A stretch of DNA of 64,000 bases, from contig CM072160.1 in the NCBI GenBank assembly GCA_036850595.1, positions 18,083,906-18,147,905 of the forward strand, in the 5' to 3' direction. The notes under the pieces are model-generated. The model made no database searches. It saw only the letters and a list, made by a program, of their open reading frames with translations, and had not been told where the DNA came from. Of this stretch, positions 25,720 through 38,439 are shown piece after piece. The position numbers were made by a program, and so were the translations under genes. Within the stretch, counting starts at the first letter, position 1. Each line of letters opens with the position of its first letter. The stretch is from Rhyacichthys aspro. Taxonomy: Eukaryota; Chordata; Actinopteri; Gobiiformes; Rhyacichthyidae.

Positions 25720-26035
25720 TGTGGTCAGCCCACTGTGTGTCTGATGTGGATCTGTCCAGGTCTCCCTCATTCACATGCTCTGGTCCTGTCCTCAACTGGA
25801 CACTTAATAGAGGGAGGTCTTCAACACACTGTCAGCAGTGTTTGGCGTCGAGCCAGAGCTGGACCCCCTGATGGGCCTATTTGGGGTCATGGAGGCGCAG
25901 ACACACCTTAGCCCAGCAGATGGGGACGCCTTGGCCCTTGCATGGAGAAATGTTGCCCTTCCATTGCACATGCATAGGCTGCAGAGCATCATGTCCTGCA
26001 TGAACCTGGAGAAAATCAGGCTGGCTATTTGTTGG
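25720..26035 (+). pseudogene. fragment of a Tx1/L1-clade LINE ORF2, C-terminal domain
   Basis: Broken frames read LMWICPGLPHSHALVLSS, then after a frameshift VFGVEPELDPLMGLFGV and PLHMHRLQSIMSCMNLEKIRL. This matches the C-terminal pattern of fish Tx1-like LINEs: a 'HMLWFCP' line, a '(P)xPLxALFGV' line and an 'MxLEKIR' end. Frameshifts show it is dead. It is followed by an A/T-rich end with AATAAAAAGG near 26119, perhaps the element's 3' end. Confidence 0.6.
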
Positions 26036-29000
26036 TTTCTGTGTTTTTGTTCTCTCTGTGTATGCTGTTTGTGTTAATGTGTGTATATTTTCTTTTTTAA
26101 TTAGAATCAGAAAAAAACAATAAAAAGGATTGTGATTAAAAAATATAGTTTCAGTAAGGCCAAGTGGAAATGGATTTGCAGAACTGCCTGGAGCAGAACA
26201 AAGCTCATTTATGTATTCAAAAAGACGACTTTAAATAACACATTATAATCTTGTTTACCCCAATCCATTCAGATAAACACTGCCGACTCCTTTGTCCATT
26301 TGTTTTCACAATCTGAAAGTGGTCTAGCATTTAAATTAACCCAAATACACAAAGTAAAAGTTAATGAGAACTCTACACGGTAACCAACGGATGACAAAGA
26401 TTTAATTGGAGAGAACAATACGACCAGGAAGAGGGTGAGTGCAGTGAAACAGAAAGTCTTGACCTCACCGCAGGAAGATGTCTGTTCTTGAAGATGGGGT
26501 GAGGTGCTGGCGGAAGAGGAGAAACACATCAGAGCGGCCCGACAAAGGAGACGGCATCAAAGGTGTCTCAGAGGAAGAGGAACAGAAAAGAAGTGAGGGT
26601 AGGCCTGGAGAGCAGGTCGAGATCCTGAGATGTACCTGAAGAGAGTTCAAGAGGAAACACAAGGAAACACACAAGGAAGATGGACGGGGTTGGAAAGCAC
26701 TGATTTCCACTGAGAGAAGAAATCAGTGCTTTTGATTGGGCTCAAGACTTTCCACATTTGACAGTTTTATAAATCTGCTGATGAGAGCAAATCAAAGAGT
26801 CAAACAAGAGTCCTGATTGTGAGCTTCTAGAATTGTGAAGTGTGTAATCAAAGGATGATAATGACGAGTTGTGTGCAAATAGAGTCGCTGGATTTACTGC
26901 TCTGTCTTTGTAATAAAACTCTCTCAGAACATGGCATGTTTCAGAGTCTATGAATACCACAGATAGCCATGAATGGATTATGAAATTAGTTGATGAATAT
27001 TTTAACAATTGTTTATCATCGATTAATCCGATTAGTTGCTGCCGCCCCCCATAAACAATCTTTTAAAAGCCATAGATGTAACCTTTTACCAGGATTGCGT
27101 CACGTCTGTCCCTTATGTAGTTAACCCTCAGAGCATGTGTTCGTGTAGATGTGTCTGTATAAGAGCCCTCTAAGCAAACACTGTCATAAGAGCCGCGGGA
27201 CATTCCTCTTCCCTCTCTTTTTTTCTATGACTGTACTTGGCAACTTAATCTAATCCTGTGAGCGCGGCGGCAGAAGCAGAGAGGTAGAGACAGCTGCATA
27301 ATGAAATCTCAGGCGGTGAAAAGCTGTCAGCTGCTAACGCCCGGCTCCCATTCTTTATGATGTACAGCTATTGTGCCTGTCGACTTCCTTTTGTCTTGTT
27401 TTCGTTCCGAGCCCCTCCCACTGCTGTCACACACTCCTCTTCGCTGTGTGTTCCTGTTTGTTTTCCGTGGCAAGGTCCGTGCACGCTCAAACATTCATCG
27501 AGGAACGCTCCAGCATTTTTAGAATAAGTGTAAGCTGCCGGGCACTGAAAGCCGGCGAAGAGAAAGTGGGCTCGGGTTAATAAGATGCTTTCTCTGTTTG
27601 TGAGAGGAAAGGGAAAGAAGTTCGGGCCGTAATCTGGCTTGATGGGCTCAATATTACAAAATTATACAGTATATTTCAGTCTGCTTATTGAGTCATCATT
27701 CAGGGCTTTTCTTAAACTAAATGTTACTGAGCTGTTTTGACAGAAGCTATTTAAATCGAAGATTTATGGAAATTAATACATATGTATGTCCTGTTGCCAT
27801 GGCGCCTGTGGGTTATTTTAAGTGATTGAGAGTTCTTAGACATGCTACCTTTGTACTTTTGGGCTTTACAGTTGAATTTGAAAATAAAAACACTGTATAT
27901 TGGTGATTAATTATTACTAAACTATGGCAATACACATGATATTTCCAGGGAGCTAAGTTGAAGGAAAAAAACAGTGATCAGTGAGACATATCCCATTTTG
28001 GACAATGTTTGAGATATATAACTATAGACGATAGATTATATACGTAGACACCACATTGGACGCTTCGGCTTTTACCACAATATGTTACTCTAGCAGCCAT
28101 TTTGGACCGGGAAGGCAGGACTGAAACAAAGAGAAATACAAATAGAGAGGGGGCTCTTGTTTTTATAGGTTAAAATACTCTATTAACATGTCTAGTAACA
28201 TTAACACGACTGCAGTATCCTGAATCTTGGGCTGTTACTGTATATGGCAAAGTAATAAACAGATATGGCTTATTTACCACATTTTCAGAGACAGAAGGAC
28301 AAAAAATAGCCAAATAAAAGTGACCTTTGAATTGAGTGAGCTGTCACTGTCACTGTCATCCACCCTGTCATTATACAGTGGAGTGATAGTGTGACCAGTG
28401 TTCTAAACAGAAATAACCAGATGTGTTACAAGGTGACCTTTGTATTGTACAAACTGCACATTTATTGTAAAAGATCACTTGGGAAACATGCAAAGACAGG
28501 TGTAGTTAGTGTTTAAATGTCAAGTAGCCACAACTGGATAATTTGATGAATTTGACATTTTTTGCCCACACATCAGGGATCTGAAATTTGCCTTGCATCA
28601 AACAATAAATGCTTTAAAGGTTTGCAACACAGAATACAAGATAAGTGCAGACAGAAAACATTCAACACAGACGTTACATACAAATTGTACTTCACCATTT
28701 CATCACCCTTGATTATGGCTTTCTATTGAATGCATATTTAAAACTGACCCCATTGAAGCTGGAAATCTATTGTCATTGTGATGGGAAACGAAACATTACA
28801 TGCCAAATTGGAGTCTGTTAGCATGTTGTGTTGCAGCCTCTATAACAGCTCCAGCTTATACTGTTAACAATATGAATGATCGGTGCATGTTAATGAACAT
28901 AAATGTGACACAATAACATGAATGTAAACATGCCAAATTGTAGCTGTTCGGATCATTTCCATCTGTTGTCCCACAAGGTTGTAATAAAAAACAAGTAAAT

Positions 29001-29713
29001 ACATTTCAATATAAATTTTATTCTATTCTATTATAGCTATTTTATATTTTAGGACACCTCCTAGTCCCTAACCCTTCAATAACTATATACAAGACTAAGA
29101 TACACTAAGACACTATGCCTAAGTCAGCTGATAATGGACTTTTGTATACATTCTGGTAACACTTTAGTGATATAAATAATAATAATAACATGCCTACGTA
29201 TTTAATTCAACAAGCCTTGTCCTATTAATGACCAAAACAGACTTGATTATTGCAGCTTCTCCTTCAAGAAGAAAGCAGTCATATCTGTGTCTGTATGAGC
29301 TCAGGTTCAGCTAACGTTAGTTATTTTACACCATAAAGGTTTATTAAGAACAATTTACATCTGAATACATTTCCACGGAGGGTAAAACTTGTGCCTCTAA
29401 CTCGTTTCATTAAAACCTGTTGAGTATAGTTTTAAGACATGTCACGCTGCTCTCTGATGACAATTTGTAAATTTTGACCATCGCTGCTCACTACTTATAC
29501 TGATGAATTATGGGAAACTCTCAGTGCACTACATGTCAGTCACTAGACATTTGGAAACCACTACAGAATGATGTATATAGTGCGGTATAAAGTGGTTAAT
29601 GTGTTTGACACAGCCATGGTTTGCTATTTTGAATAATAACATATAAAAAGACATAGCAGTGCTGCCCTTTGGAAAACTTGACATTGCCTGGGAACTAAGG
29701 CGCAGGAGAAATA
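26036..29713. other. intergenic; unique block at 27100-27640
   Basis: 27100-27640 is non-repetitive, CpG-containing (GAGCGCGGCGGCAGAAG, AACGCCCGGCTCCC) with homeobox-like sites, a candidate conserved element. 26980-27050 ends in an ATCGATTAATCCGATTAGTTGCTGC scrap common in fish repeats. 28020-28130 contains GCAGCCATTTTGGACCGGGAAG, typical of another dispersed fish repeat. Confidence 0.3.
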
Positions 29714-29721
29714 CTCTAGGC

Positions 29722-30124
29722 TAGTGGTGGGCAAACTAAGCCACATTCGGCCCGTTGAGCTGTGTGATGCGGCCCGCCAAGCATTTACAAAGTATTTATA
29801 ATTTAATATAAGACAGCACATATTTGGCCATTTTCCTTAAATGCCTTGTGCTTTTGCTAAAGCTACCATCATATCTACATACAGAAAACTTCCATTCACA
29901 CAAGTTTTTAATATGGAGTGGACAGAGATATTTGACAGAGATTATTGACTGAAGTCCAGTCAGTACCATAAGTCTTATTTGCCAAGAAACTGTGCAAGAA
30001 ATGGTACAGGTTTTCTGATGTAATTAATACTAGTAATAATAGTTATTTAATAATAATAGTTTAGTGGTCTGTCAGATTTTAAAACCCAGTGTGGCCCTTG
30101 AGCCAAAAAGTTTGTCCACCCCTG
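29722..30124. mobile_element. non-autonomous hAT element (403 bp) with intact 8-bp target duplication
   Basis: The left end is TAGTGGTGGGCAAAC and the right end, reverse complemented, is CAGGGGTGGACAAAC. Both are flanked by an identical 8-mer CTCTAGGC (29714-29721 and 30125-30132). Subterminal GGCCCG/GTGTGGCCC words (CATTCGGCCCGTTGAG, GATGCGGCCCGCC) are typical of hAT MITEs. There is no transposase frame inside. An 8-bp duplication is diagnostic for the hAT superfamily. Confidence 0.85.
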
Positions 30125-30132
30125 CTCTAGGC

Positions 30133-31309
30133 TAATGTTTGAATGTTGGACATAGGTTTGCAAACACCCTGCTTCACAGAGAGTGTTTACCCTTCATTAA
30201 TAATATGACATAATGCATTTGCAACACATGTGCTTATCATTTGGAAACATGAATCCAAAGTGCATTTTTTAAACTGATATGAATACAGTACAAACGCAGT
30301 GAACAAATGCACCTTTCTCTTTCAGTTTGAGAAGACTACGTTGTTCAAATCTGCTCCGAATCTGCACACACACCTTGCAGCCCACTGTGCGAGCACTTCC
30401 TGCCTGCTTCCTGGTGCCCGGCGGGGATCTCCAACAGAGTACTGACAATTCCCTTCACGTCTCCGCTCTGCACTCCGCAGTTATTAGTGCCTAATTATGA
30501 GTGCTGTTACCAGTCAAAGGAAAGCGATGATGGGCTGTCTCGTCCCGTCAGGCAGCAGATGTACCAACGGCTGACGGATCCAGACGGACGTGAGTGAACT
30601 AGAGCCCACCGACGAGAGCGCACCGGCAGTGAATTTAGAAGTCGTCCCCCCTCCTGCTGGTGAGGCTTGAGGTCCAATTTGTCTTGCCTTGTCTGCGCTG
30701 GTGATCAATACCAATTGTATAAGGAGTGGAGCGGAGCCAGACCAATGTGCACCATCAGCACCTGTGCACAGATGGATCGGTTTGGGAAAATTGGCAATAC
30801 GGCTGTTTATTCATATCAGGGAGAAATGCACGGATGGGAACTGAATTCAACTGAAAGCAGTCCTGATAATGTTTATCAATATCACATCAGTGTAAAGGTG
30901 TTGTCATTTTATAGGAAAGTAGGTTTGAAGATTATATTGAGTTTTGAGGACAGTGGGAAAATAAAGTGGCTAGAGCCTTGTACAAAAGCTGTAGGTTATG
31001 GTTTAAGTAACTGTTTTGAAACCTGTTTTTGGCTTTATTTTTGATATAGAGACAGAAGATTGACATGAAAGTATGAATAGAGAATGATTGAAAATAGCAT
31101 GGAACAAAGAGGCCCTTGCTGGCAATCAAACCAAGCTCATTTGTGCACTACTTGGGGCACATTTTATTCGTCAAATTGGCATCTTAGTCCCGCCCACCAA
31201 GGAGACACAGAGAGGAGACAGGAGAGGATAAAAGACTGAGAAGAGATTTAGTTTGGATTCCAATTCTATGAACTTATAATGACATCTGTTTATGACGAAA
31301 AAAAGGCCT
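30133..31309. other. intergenic; unique block at 30330-30670
   Basis: 30330-30670 is GC-richer and ordered (CCGGCGGGGATCTCC, GACGAGAGCGCACCGGCAGTG), possibly a conserved element. The 125-codon plus frame at 30667-31044 is anonymous and looks like chance. Confidence 0.3.
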
Positions 31310-31365
31310 TATGGTTGTTTTAAATGTGCTATATAAATAAAATTGACGTTGACATTGACATGACA
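31310..31365 (+). repeat. LINE/SINE 3' tail 'TGCTATATAAATAAAATTGACGTTGACATTGAC'
   Basis: GTGCTATATAAATAAAATTGA followed by diverged GACATTGAC units is the tail shared by many teleost L2-like insertions (…GGCGCTATATAAATAAAATTGAATTGA). Only the 3' end is recognisable. Confidence 0.6.
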
Positions 31366-34244
31366 AAATAATCACACATACACTTCACATTTTGGTCTTT
31401 ATTAATACAAAAAAAAGTTTGAAAACATGATGACTTACAATAAGAAATGAATCAAGAGAACAATTATAGCCTCAAGTTCATCCACAATTATTGATGCAAA
31501 TTGTAGAGGGCGCACTGAGGATCATTTTCTGATTCCATGGAGGAGCCAGTGATCGAAGAGACAAATATTACCCATTTGAGATGTACTCCAGGTGAGCCAC
31601 TGAACTTTTAAAATGGCTTCACTGTATAATATTTCAACCAAGAGCTACACATGGTTAAAATGGCAATGGTTCGTGCTTACAACGGAAAACCTGTTGCATT
31701 TCAGCTTATGTTTACATGACAACAGTGTTTGAAGGACCTGAAACTAAAAAAACAGGCTTCACACTGACCCAAACGTCTTTGTATGCAATAGTGGCACAAT
31801 TCACTGCTGTTTCCATAAATATTACTATTATACATGTGTCTCATTTTTCTGTTCTTCTCCTCTTATATAAACAGATACTAGTCTCTGAACCTGGAAACTC
31901 CTGACTTTGCTTGTTTAAGGTTAATTCACTTAAAGCACATTGACACACAACAGATTTAGAGGCGTGTGACAACCACAAATAAAACACCCACATTGAAATC
32001 TTTAACACTACTGTCACTGTTTATACAGCAATAACACATTTACTTTTTAAAATGTCTGAGTCTGCTTTACATATGTCTATTTCTCAAAGCAATATCTACT
32101 AAAGAATTTCAGGGGAAAAATTGCCAAAGTGCTCCTCTGTTGCTGAAAGAAAGCCAACAACAAAAGGTTTAGTTATAATGCGCCAGATTGACTCACAGCA
32201 TGCAGCTGATTGGTCCAGTTTCAATAAGAAAATAATCTGTAGGAGGTAGTCAAAGTCACAAGTCTTTGTTGTGCCGTCAAATCTGTCATTTTTGTATTTA
32301 GAAAACATAACATTGTTGGATCATTTTTTACAGCAACATTTAAGGACACCAGCAACATACTGTACTTGTTTTAAAAGGCCTACCACCACATTAAAGAATA
32401 AAGAGCACATGTTCCGTGATCTGAAGTGATTGTTGAGGCTTTTGGTAGGATTTTCACTCAAAATAGCAGTGAAGTGTTCCATGAGAAACCTGACATTACC
32501 TGGGAGCTAAGAAGAAGGAGAAAGGCCAGGCCTGGGTTTGTGGCATCAGTTAGCAGCACAGCAAATGTTTCATTCAATGATTGATGTTTGTGTACTTTCT
32601 GCCATCATATTTTCATTTGGATATAAGAAAAGCAAAACAGGAAAATAGCTGTTTCCCAATTACCAATAAAAAAAAACAAGGACGCTGAGGTCCTTTAAAT
32701 TTAAAATCATATAATGGCTTTTTTCCAATTTTCTTCGCATTTGAAACCAGAAAATACATGGACCACAAGTGGCAAATATTGCCGTTGCCTTTATTAGACA
32801 CTTTCCACTCAACCCAGTTATTGTATTATTGTTGTATTAAGATTCAACTTTTTTTTTTTTTTTGGCCTTTTTGCCTTCATTTGAACGTAGACAGACAGGA
32901 AACAGGCTGAGAGAGAGAACTCTGAATTTGCTCAGACTAAAAACCCCAAACCAGCTTCGTACAACATGGCTCTGGACATGGAAATTACAAACAAACCAGT
33001 CTTGCAATCCTATAGACATAATACCAGCTTAAAATTTCAAACTTTGATCATTTATTTCACAAAAACAGTTCAACTGCTACTTTTTTATGTTGCGACAGTG
33101 TTAAAACAGAGAACTCTACAACTCTCCTGGCTATTTCCTCAACATTTGGTCGAGGTAATCAAGATGTCTGCTCCACACTGAACCAGGTGAGCCGTTACAG
33201 TGTCTCCCACTGTCCTTGGCTCATCCAAAGCCCCAGATTCTCCCATTAACGACGTATTTAAAGTGAAAGAGAGAAGCCGTCCACTCAGCAGCTCGAGAGG
33301 CCGTGGTGATGAGTCAGTGCTTAATTACTGCGTGGCCAGAACAGTGTGCTTTCCTCTGAGTGCCCAGTGACATTATTGGAAACGGACTCTAAAGATTACT
33401 TCATCCTGTATTTTATGAGACATGAAATTGCTGAACAATGCAAAAGACCTGGTGGAACGGAACACAAAAGCTTTGGCACCGAGTCTGCGGCTGATGGCCT
33501 ATCAATAGCTATTAGACTTTAAAACCTATCATTACTTCTCATTCATCCAGGCGCCGAGGGGGAGCAGAAGAGTGATTTATTTGGGCGAGTGACATTCATG
33601 ACACATCTGTTAAATCTTAATAGGACAGTGGGTTTGTTCAGTTTTGATTAAATTTAAACTGTAAGAAGACTTTTACAGAGTTGCATAACAAGTAAAAGTT
33701 GTTTCAAAAGGAATTATGTGAGCGTTAATAATGACTGGAGTCTAATTAAGCTGAAATTTAAATCTAAATTTGTTTTATTATTGAGTATTTGTAATATCCG
33801 CTTTAAGATGAAAATGTAAAATGGTTATTATTGGCACATGTAACTGTAGAGTATAGGAATAGATAACATATGTAGATATATAAAGACATGCATAGTCAGA
33901 GTGTTTTGGAAGGTGTTTAAATAGTTTAGTGCATCATTACACTTTTAATTTAAAGTGTCGCAATTTCCTTTAAAGGTTCATGCCTTAGAAAGTGAAATGC
34001 ACAGGTTTTGGTGACTTCTAGACGCAGCAATACACGTAGCGATTCCACACACCGATTTTTCCAAGTGTGAGGACCTACGGTAGCCCTGTAGGGACATGCT
34101 CCTGTCTAGGAACAAAAACACAATTAAATAAGTTTAGAAATTCAAAAACAAAATCAACTTGTTCACAAATGTCCTAAACCTTAATGAAAATCTTATAAAA
34201 AAATATGAAGGTGCTTCTTCTCTATAAGGTGCTCACATTTTTTA
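31366..34244. other. intergenic; unique block at 33170-33640
   Basis: 33170-33640 shows ordered sequence with CTATCAATAGCTATTAGAC, AGTGATTTATTTGGGCGAG and an AP-1-like GATGAGTCAGTGC, the strongest-looking candidate conserved non-coding element here. A T run lies at 32849-32863. The rest is AT-rich. Confidence 0.3.
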
Positions 34245-34378
34245 AGATTTTTTTTTATTTATTATTTGACAGTGAGATGTGACAGTGTAGATAAACAAGA
34301 AATAGGGAAAGGGATTTTGAGGGGAATGACACTAAACAAATGGACCTAAGCCAGAATCGAACCCAGATTTGAACATTT
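34245..34378 (-). mobile_element. tRNA-derived SINE (minus strand)
   Basis: The minus strand reads CTGGGTTCGATTCTGGC (B-box-like GGTTCGATTC), GTCCATTTGTTTAGTGTCATTCCCCTC, then a CT-rich body and an A-rich tail. This is the fish tRNA-SINE layout 'ctgggttcgattccgg…catgtcattccccctctct…'. The 5' A-box end is missing. Confidence 0.65.
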
Positions 34379-34402
34379 CATTCACTTAGAAATATCCCAC
34401 AG

Positions 34403-34450
34403 GTAAATATTAGTTGTCAGGTGGTATCTTGCCTGACAACTAATATTTAC
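34403..34450. repeat. perfect 19-bp inverted repeat with 10-nt loop
   Basis: GTAAATATTAGTTGTCAGG (34403-34421) is followed, after a 10-nt spacer, by its exact reverse complement CCTGACAACTAATATTTAC (34432-34450). No T run follows, so it is not a simple pol III terminator. It sits between a SINE (34245-34378) and a family A copy. Confidence 0.9.
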
Positions 34451-34650
34451 AGCAATTATGTCTTTCTCGTTAAACACTGTGTGATTAAATTGAAAATATT
34501 TATCCCTGTTTCACATTGCTTCCCTTTTTCTGTTATGCTTTTCTGTAAAAACTGAATATATACTTTGTTTTATCAGCAGCCATAGCTCCTTTTTCCTGAC
34601 ACGAGCATGTGATTGGTAAAAGCTTCTGTTACTGTAATCCTTGATGGAAA
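34440..34650 (+). repeat. dispersed repeat family A, copy
   Basis: AGCAATTATGTCTTTCTCGT, TTAAACACTGTGTGATTAAAT, AAATATTTATC, then CTTCCCTTTTTCTGTTATGCTTTTCT and GAGCATGTGATTGG match the 21060-21430 copy in order. Its left edge abuts the 19-bp hairpin at 34403-34450. Confidence 0.6.
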
Positions 34651-37499
34651 AAAAATCCTAGTTGATGTCTTAAAGTCTTTTTCGAGGATTCCTATCTCCG
34701 TATGCTGTTATCTGATTAAATGGTTCTTTTTCTCACATTCTCCTTGTTCAACCATGTTAATCAGAACGTAGATGTTGGTCAAATCCACCAGCCTTATTTT
34801 CCAAGAAAGAGTCTCAATAGAACGTGCTAGTCATGCCATCAATCACCTCCAATATTCAGAATTTCAAACTCCAATGGTGATCACTTGGTAGAAACATTTT
34901 ATGAAGTGGTATTCTGCTTTAAGGCACAAGGGATCAACCCGAAGTAACAGCTGTGCCACTTGATAAAACAGTGTAGCGGACTAAGCTGTAAAAGTGTAAT
35001 GTAATGAACAGAAAGCAGCTTACAACTCAACTACACTCTCCACTTGAGCTTTCCCACTTGACGCAGCAGATTTAAACGCCTGAAGAGGTTGGATAGTGAT
35101 TCAGTCCTTCCAAACTTTCCTGTGTAGTTCTGCAATTCTGTTTTAGTAAAATAACTGACTTTTGATTTTTAAAAATACTTACCCAGAGTAATATTCCTGC
35201 AGTGCCATATACCTACCATTTTGGTAATTTCCCAGCGGATTTTAGCTTCTGCATCTGCGCTTCTGAAATCCATCAGCACGTTGCCCTTGACTGTGTTGAT
35301 GAAGGAAAAATGACTTTTACTTCTAGTGAGTGCGAACCTCGCTGTAGATTTTTTTTTTCCCTCCCAAACAGATGGAGGCTGTGAGGTGTACGGCAGATGA
35401 AGTGTGGGCGGATTTCCACTTTGAGCCCGAGGTGAATTTTCTCATATGGTCAAGTCAAATCATTGCACCACAGACGGGGAAATGAAAGCTCCAAATGGAA
35501 TCAGCGAAGACGATATAGAGTTTGAGAAATACTCGACAACATTTTAGTTTAAAAAGTCAGTGTAAAATCAAGTAAATGATATTTGGGTGTGTTTTGCTGC
35601 TTCTTGTCTGAACCATAGACAGTAGAAGGATAGCGTCATCATTTGAATGGAGGCTTACACAGAAGTGAGGGTCGGCTCCAAGAAGTCTGGCTTCCAGTGA
35701 TTTTGAAAATTCCAATATTTTCTTTAAATATTATTTAACTAATTATTTAATTTTCATTCAGAAAGTTCATTTGCTAATTGTCTCTCAAAACTGTTAGCCA
35801 ATAATATCTATATATACTTAAGATAGAAAGATTCCTGCATCTAAGGTAAGTCTTGATCAACCAGTCCATGTATAATCTTTTCTTCTGAGGTTTAATTAAT
35901 GGTTAGGAACAGCACTAGTAATAGCTAACTTTGTTGCCTTCATGCATCCCATTTTCAGAATTTTCCAAATATGGTAATCACTTTTGGATCCACAAACTCA
36001 TAAACTTAAAAAGGTTCATTCTAAGTTGATATGTGGGATTTTGGTCCATTATTCGATTATTAGTCTTGACAAAAACGTGGTCACAAGAAGTCCAGTTGTT
36101 GCATCGTCTGAGAAAAACTGGATGATTTCACCAAGTACAAGGTCACTGCTGGAAGTACTTTCATCTCCTAAAATCCATCCTGTCCATACAATGGCAGCAT
36201 AATCTCATTTATCAAAGCAGCAGAATCAGGGGATGTATTGTGCCGAAGGGCTTCTGAACCCGAGCCGTGACAGATGGGCATGTGAAAACTTTGTACACAA
36301 TGTTAAGAGTTCCCATCCGAAACCAGAATAAAGTTCTTGAGCTGGGAAGATAACTGGAATTATAAATGATCACACCTTCACCAGTAGTAGAAGTGTCATA
36401 TGAAGCCAGGAAATGAGAGCACGCCAGACTTCAAATACAATGGTTCTTTATTTCTCAAAGTTCTTTTTTATGTAGAATTGAGTGATGTTCAAAATTAGAA
36501 AAATAAAATAAAACCGTTTCTTTTGTATGTACACGGTTTTCATAACTCTGGCTTAGCGCTCCAGAACAACTAGTATATATGGCGCATACAGCATTGCTAA
36601 CACTAGGGAAACAGCAAGTAAACAACGAGATATAAATGGTGACAAAACGGCAGTGGCACCTTTGAAAAAGAAAAGAAAACAAACAAAACAATCGATTGTG
36701 ATTACACCCATGAAAAGCGTGATACAAATAGTAATAGTAGTAACTAATCATACAAGCAGCTGCTCACCAAGATATCCCAACATACAGTACACTTTTGATA
36801 GCATTTCATTTAAGGGCTCTCTGGATACTTAAGAGCACTGGTGCTGCACTGTCCATATTTAAACCAATGCTTACTGGCCCTTCACAGACTAAACAGAATG
36901 AATGCTTTATTTAGGCCTGAGCAGTTCCAAAGAGAGTCAATCACTCCATTGAAGTAGTAGGGCTTTTATGTGTCGTGTAAGAATTCAGATTTATGCAGCT
37001 GCATGATAAAGTGCTCGCGGGGTTTATGCTTCATTATCATATCCAAGTTGATGGAGAAACATAAAAGACCTCAAGTACGACCTCTTGTGAAAAGGTCAGA
37101 GAGAGGGGGCTGTTTGTTTCACCTTCTCAGTGTAATTTACAGTAGGCAAAGACATAATGAGCAGATTAATAATGATACATTGCATTCCATTGTTTGTGTT
37201 CATGTTCCCATAATGCTTAGCTTCAGTCATTAAGGATAATTTGCAGTATTTGCATTGAAAATAAAATGAATACTCACCCAAGGGAATGGCCTGTTCTCAC
37301 ATTATGAGTTTAACCTTGCATGGAGCTAACAAGTAAGAATATGATAACAATTCTTTTACCTCTTGGCTAATTTAATGATTAATACATGTGTGAGCATTTA
37401 CAGAACGGAAAGAATGAGGAGTATGTTTTTAATCTGTGGCAATGTAACATCACAAGATAATGCACTTTATATTATCTTTATTGTGTAGAAGCAGATTTA
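34651..37499. other. intergenic; unique block at 36960-37250
   Basis: 35590-35710 carries CCATAGACAGTAGAAGGATAGCGTCATC, a decayed fish dispersed repeat. 36960-37250 is rich in homeobox-like ATTAAT/TAATGAT words near a GAGAGAGGGGGC element. No gene is seen. Confidence 0.3.
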
Positions 37500-37980
37500 G
37501 TGCAAACCCGCCTATACACCTAGATTTCTCCCCAATAGTCCGATATCTTTGAGCATGTAAACACATTAATCTGATTTATTTTGTTCTTTTACATCTGTGC
37601 ATGTGTAAAACAAGGAAAAAAAAGGCAGGAACAGGACTCTTTTTTGTCACAATGTTAACAGAGAGCAAAACACAACAAACATTGTATAAACAAAGGACAG
37701 CAGCAGCGTGGAGCCTTTTTGCAGATCTGTAAACTCCCACATTAGGAGCTAACGCTAAGACCGCAGGTGTCGCCATGTTCAGCAAAATAAGACCAAATGT
37801 TTTGAAAATAACGGGAAGGAAGTTTGTGTCTTACGTCACTATGTAAGAAATCTATTATTGGACTGACATGTAACATGTAAACCAGCATTTCTGAAGTGCA
37901 TGTAAACAAGTTACAATTATCTGATTACTCACAGTTATTGGATTAGTCTGGTCATATAAACGGGCTCACTGACAAGATCT
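37500..37980. repeat. fish DNA-element remnant with repeated 'GCATGTAAAC' and 'ATCTGATTA'
   Basis: AGCATGTAAACACATTAATCTGATT, TAACATGTAAACC, AGTGCATGTAAACAAG and TTATCTGATTACTC/ATTGGATTAG recur, as in a common teleost repeat in which coordinates like 'CATGTAAACGC…ATCGGATTA' recur. Similar words occur at 315-410. Boundaries are unknown. Confidence 0.4.
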
Positions 37981-38339
37981 CAACAATGAATATTTCATTT
38001 TTTGTTACTTCAATGTATTTAAAGTCTACATTTACAAATTCACTTTAAATGATCTTATTTAAAGTCCATTACCAAATGATTTTACAGTTGCATTTAGTTT
38101 GACAGTTTAATCACCAAACATCTTATTGTAACAGGAAGCATCTTAGAAAAAATGAGACCTTAAGATGTGATCTAGGCTTTATAATTAAGGATTGTAATAG
38201 ATTATATATTTTTAACTTTTAAGTGCAATTTTTTACTTTTGGTGCAATTTTAGGGAGCCTTGCAATAGCTCAATGTGATGAATGTGTGTGTGTTTTTAAC
38301 TTGAAGCCTTTAATCCTTTTATCTTTCTTTAATCCTTTT

Positions 38340-38430
38340 TAAACAGTACTTTATTTATTTATTTATACCTGCATCAGTGGTTTGCATCTAATTTCATTGT
38401 ACAATGTACAATGACAATAAAGTTATTCTA
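38340..38430 (+). repeat. LINE 3' tail (…TACAATGACAATAAAGTTATTCTAT)
   Basis: AATTTCATTGTACAATGTACAATGACAATAAAG followed by TTATTCTATG is the conserved end of fish LINE/CR1-L2-like insertions, which usually end in an ATTCT-repeat tail. Only the tail remains. A similar ATTCT-repeat scrap lies at 29018-29035. Confidence 0.55.
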
Positions 38431-38439
38431 TGAGAATGA

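Noticed and set aside
30667..31044. A 125-codon plus-strand frame as a gene
   Set aside because: Anonymous sequence with no domain. Its start lies inside a non-coding block and it ends in an AT-rich tail.
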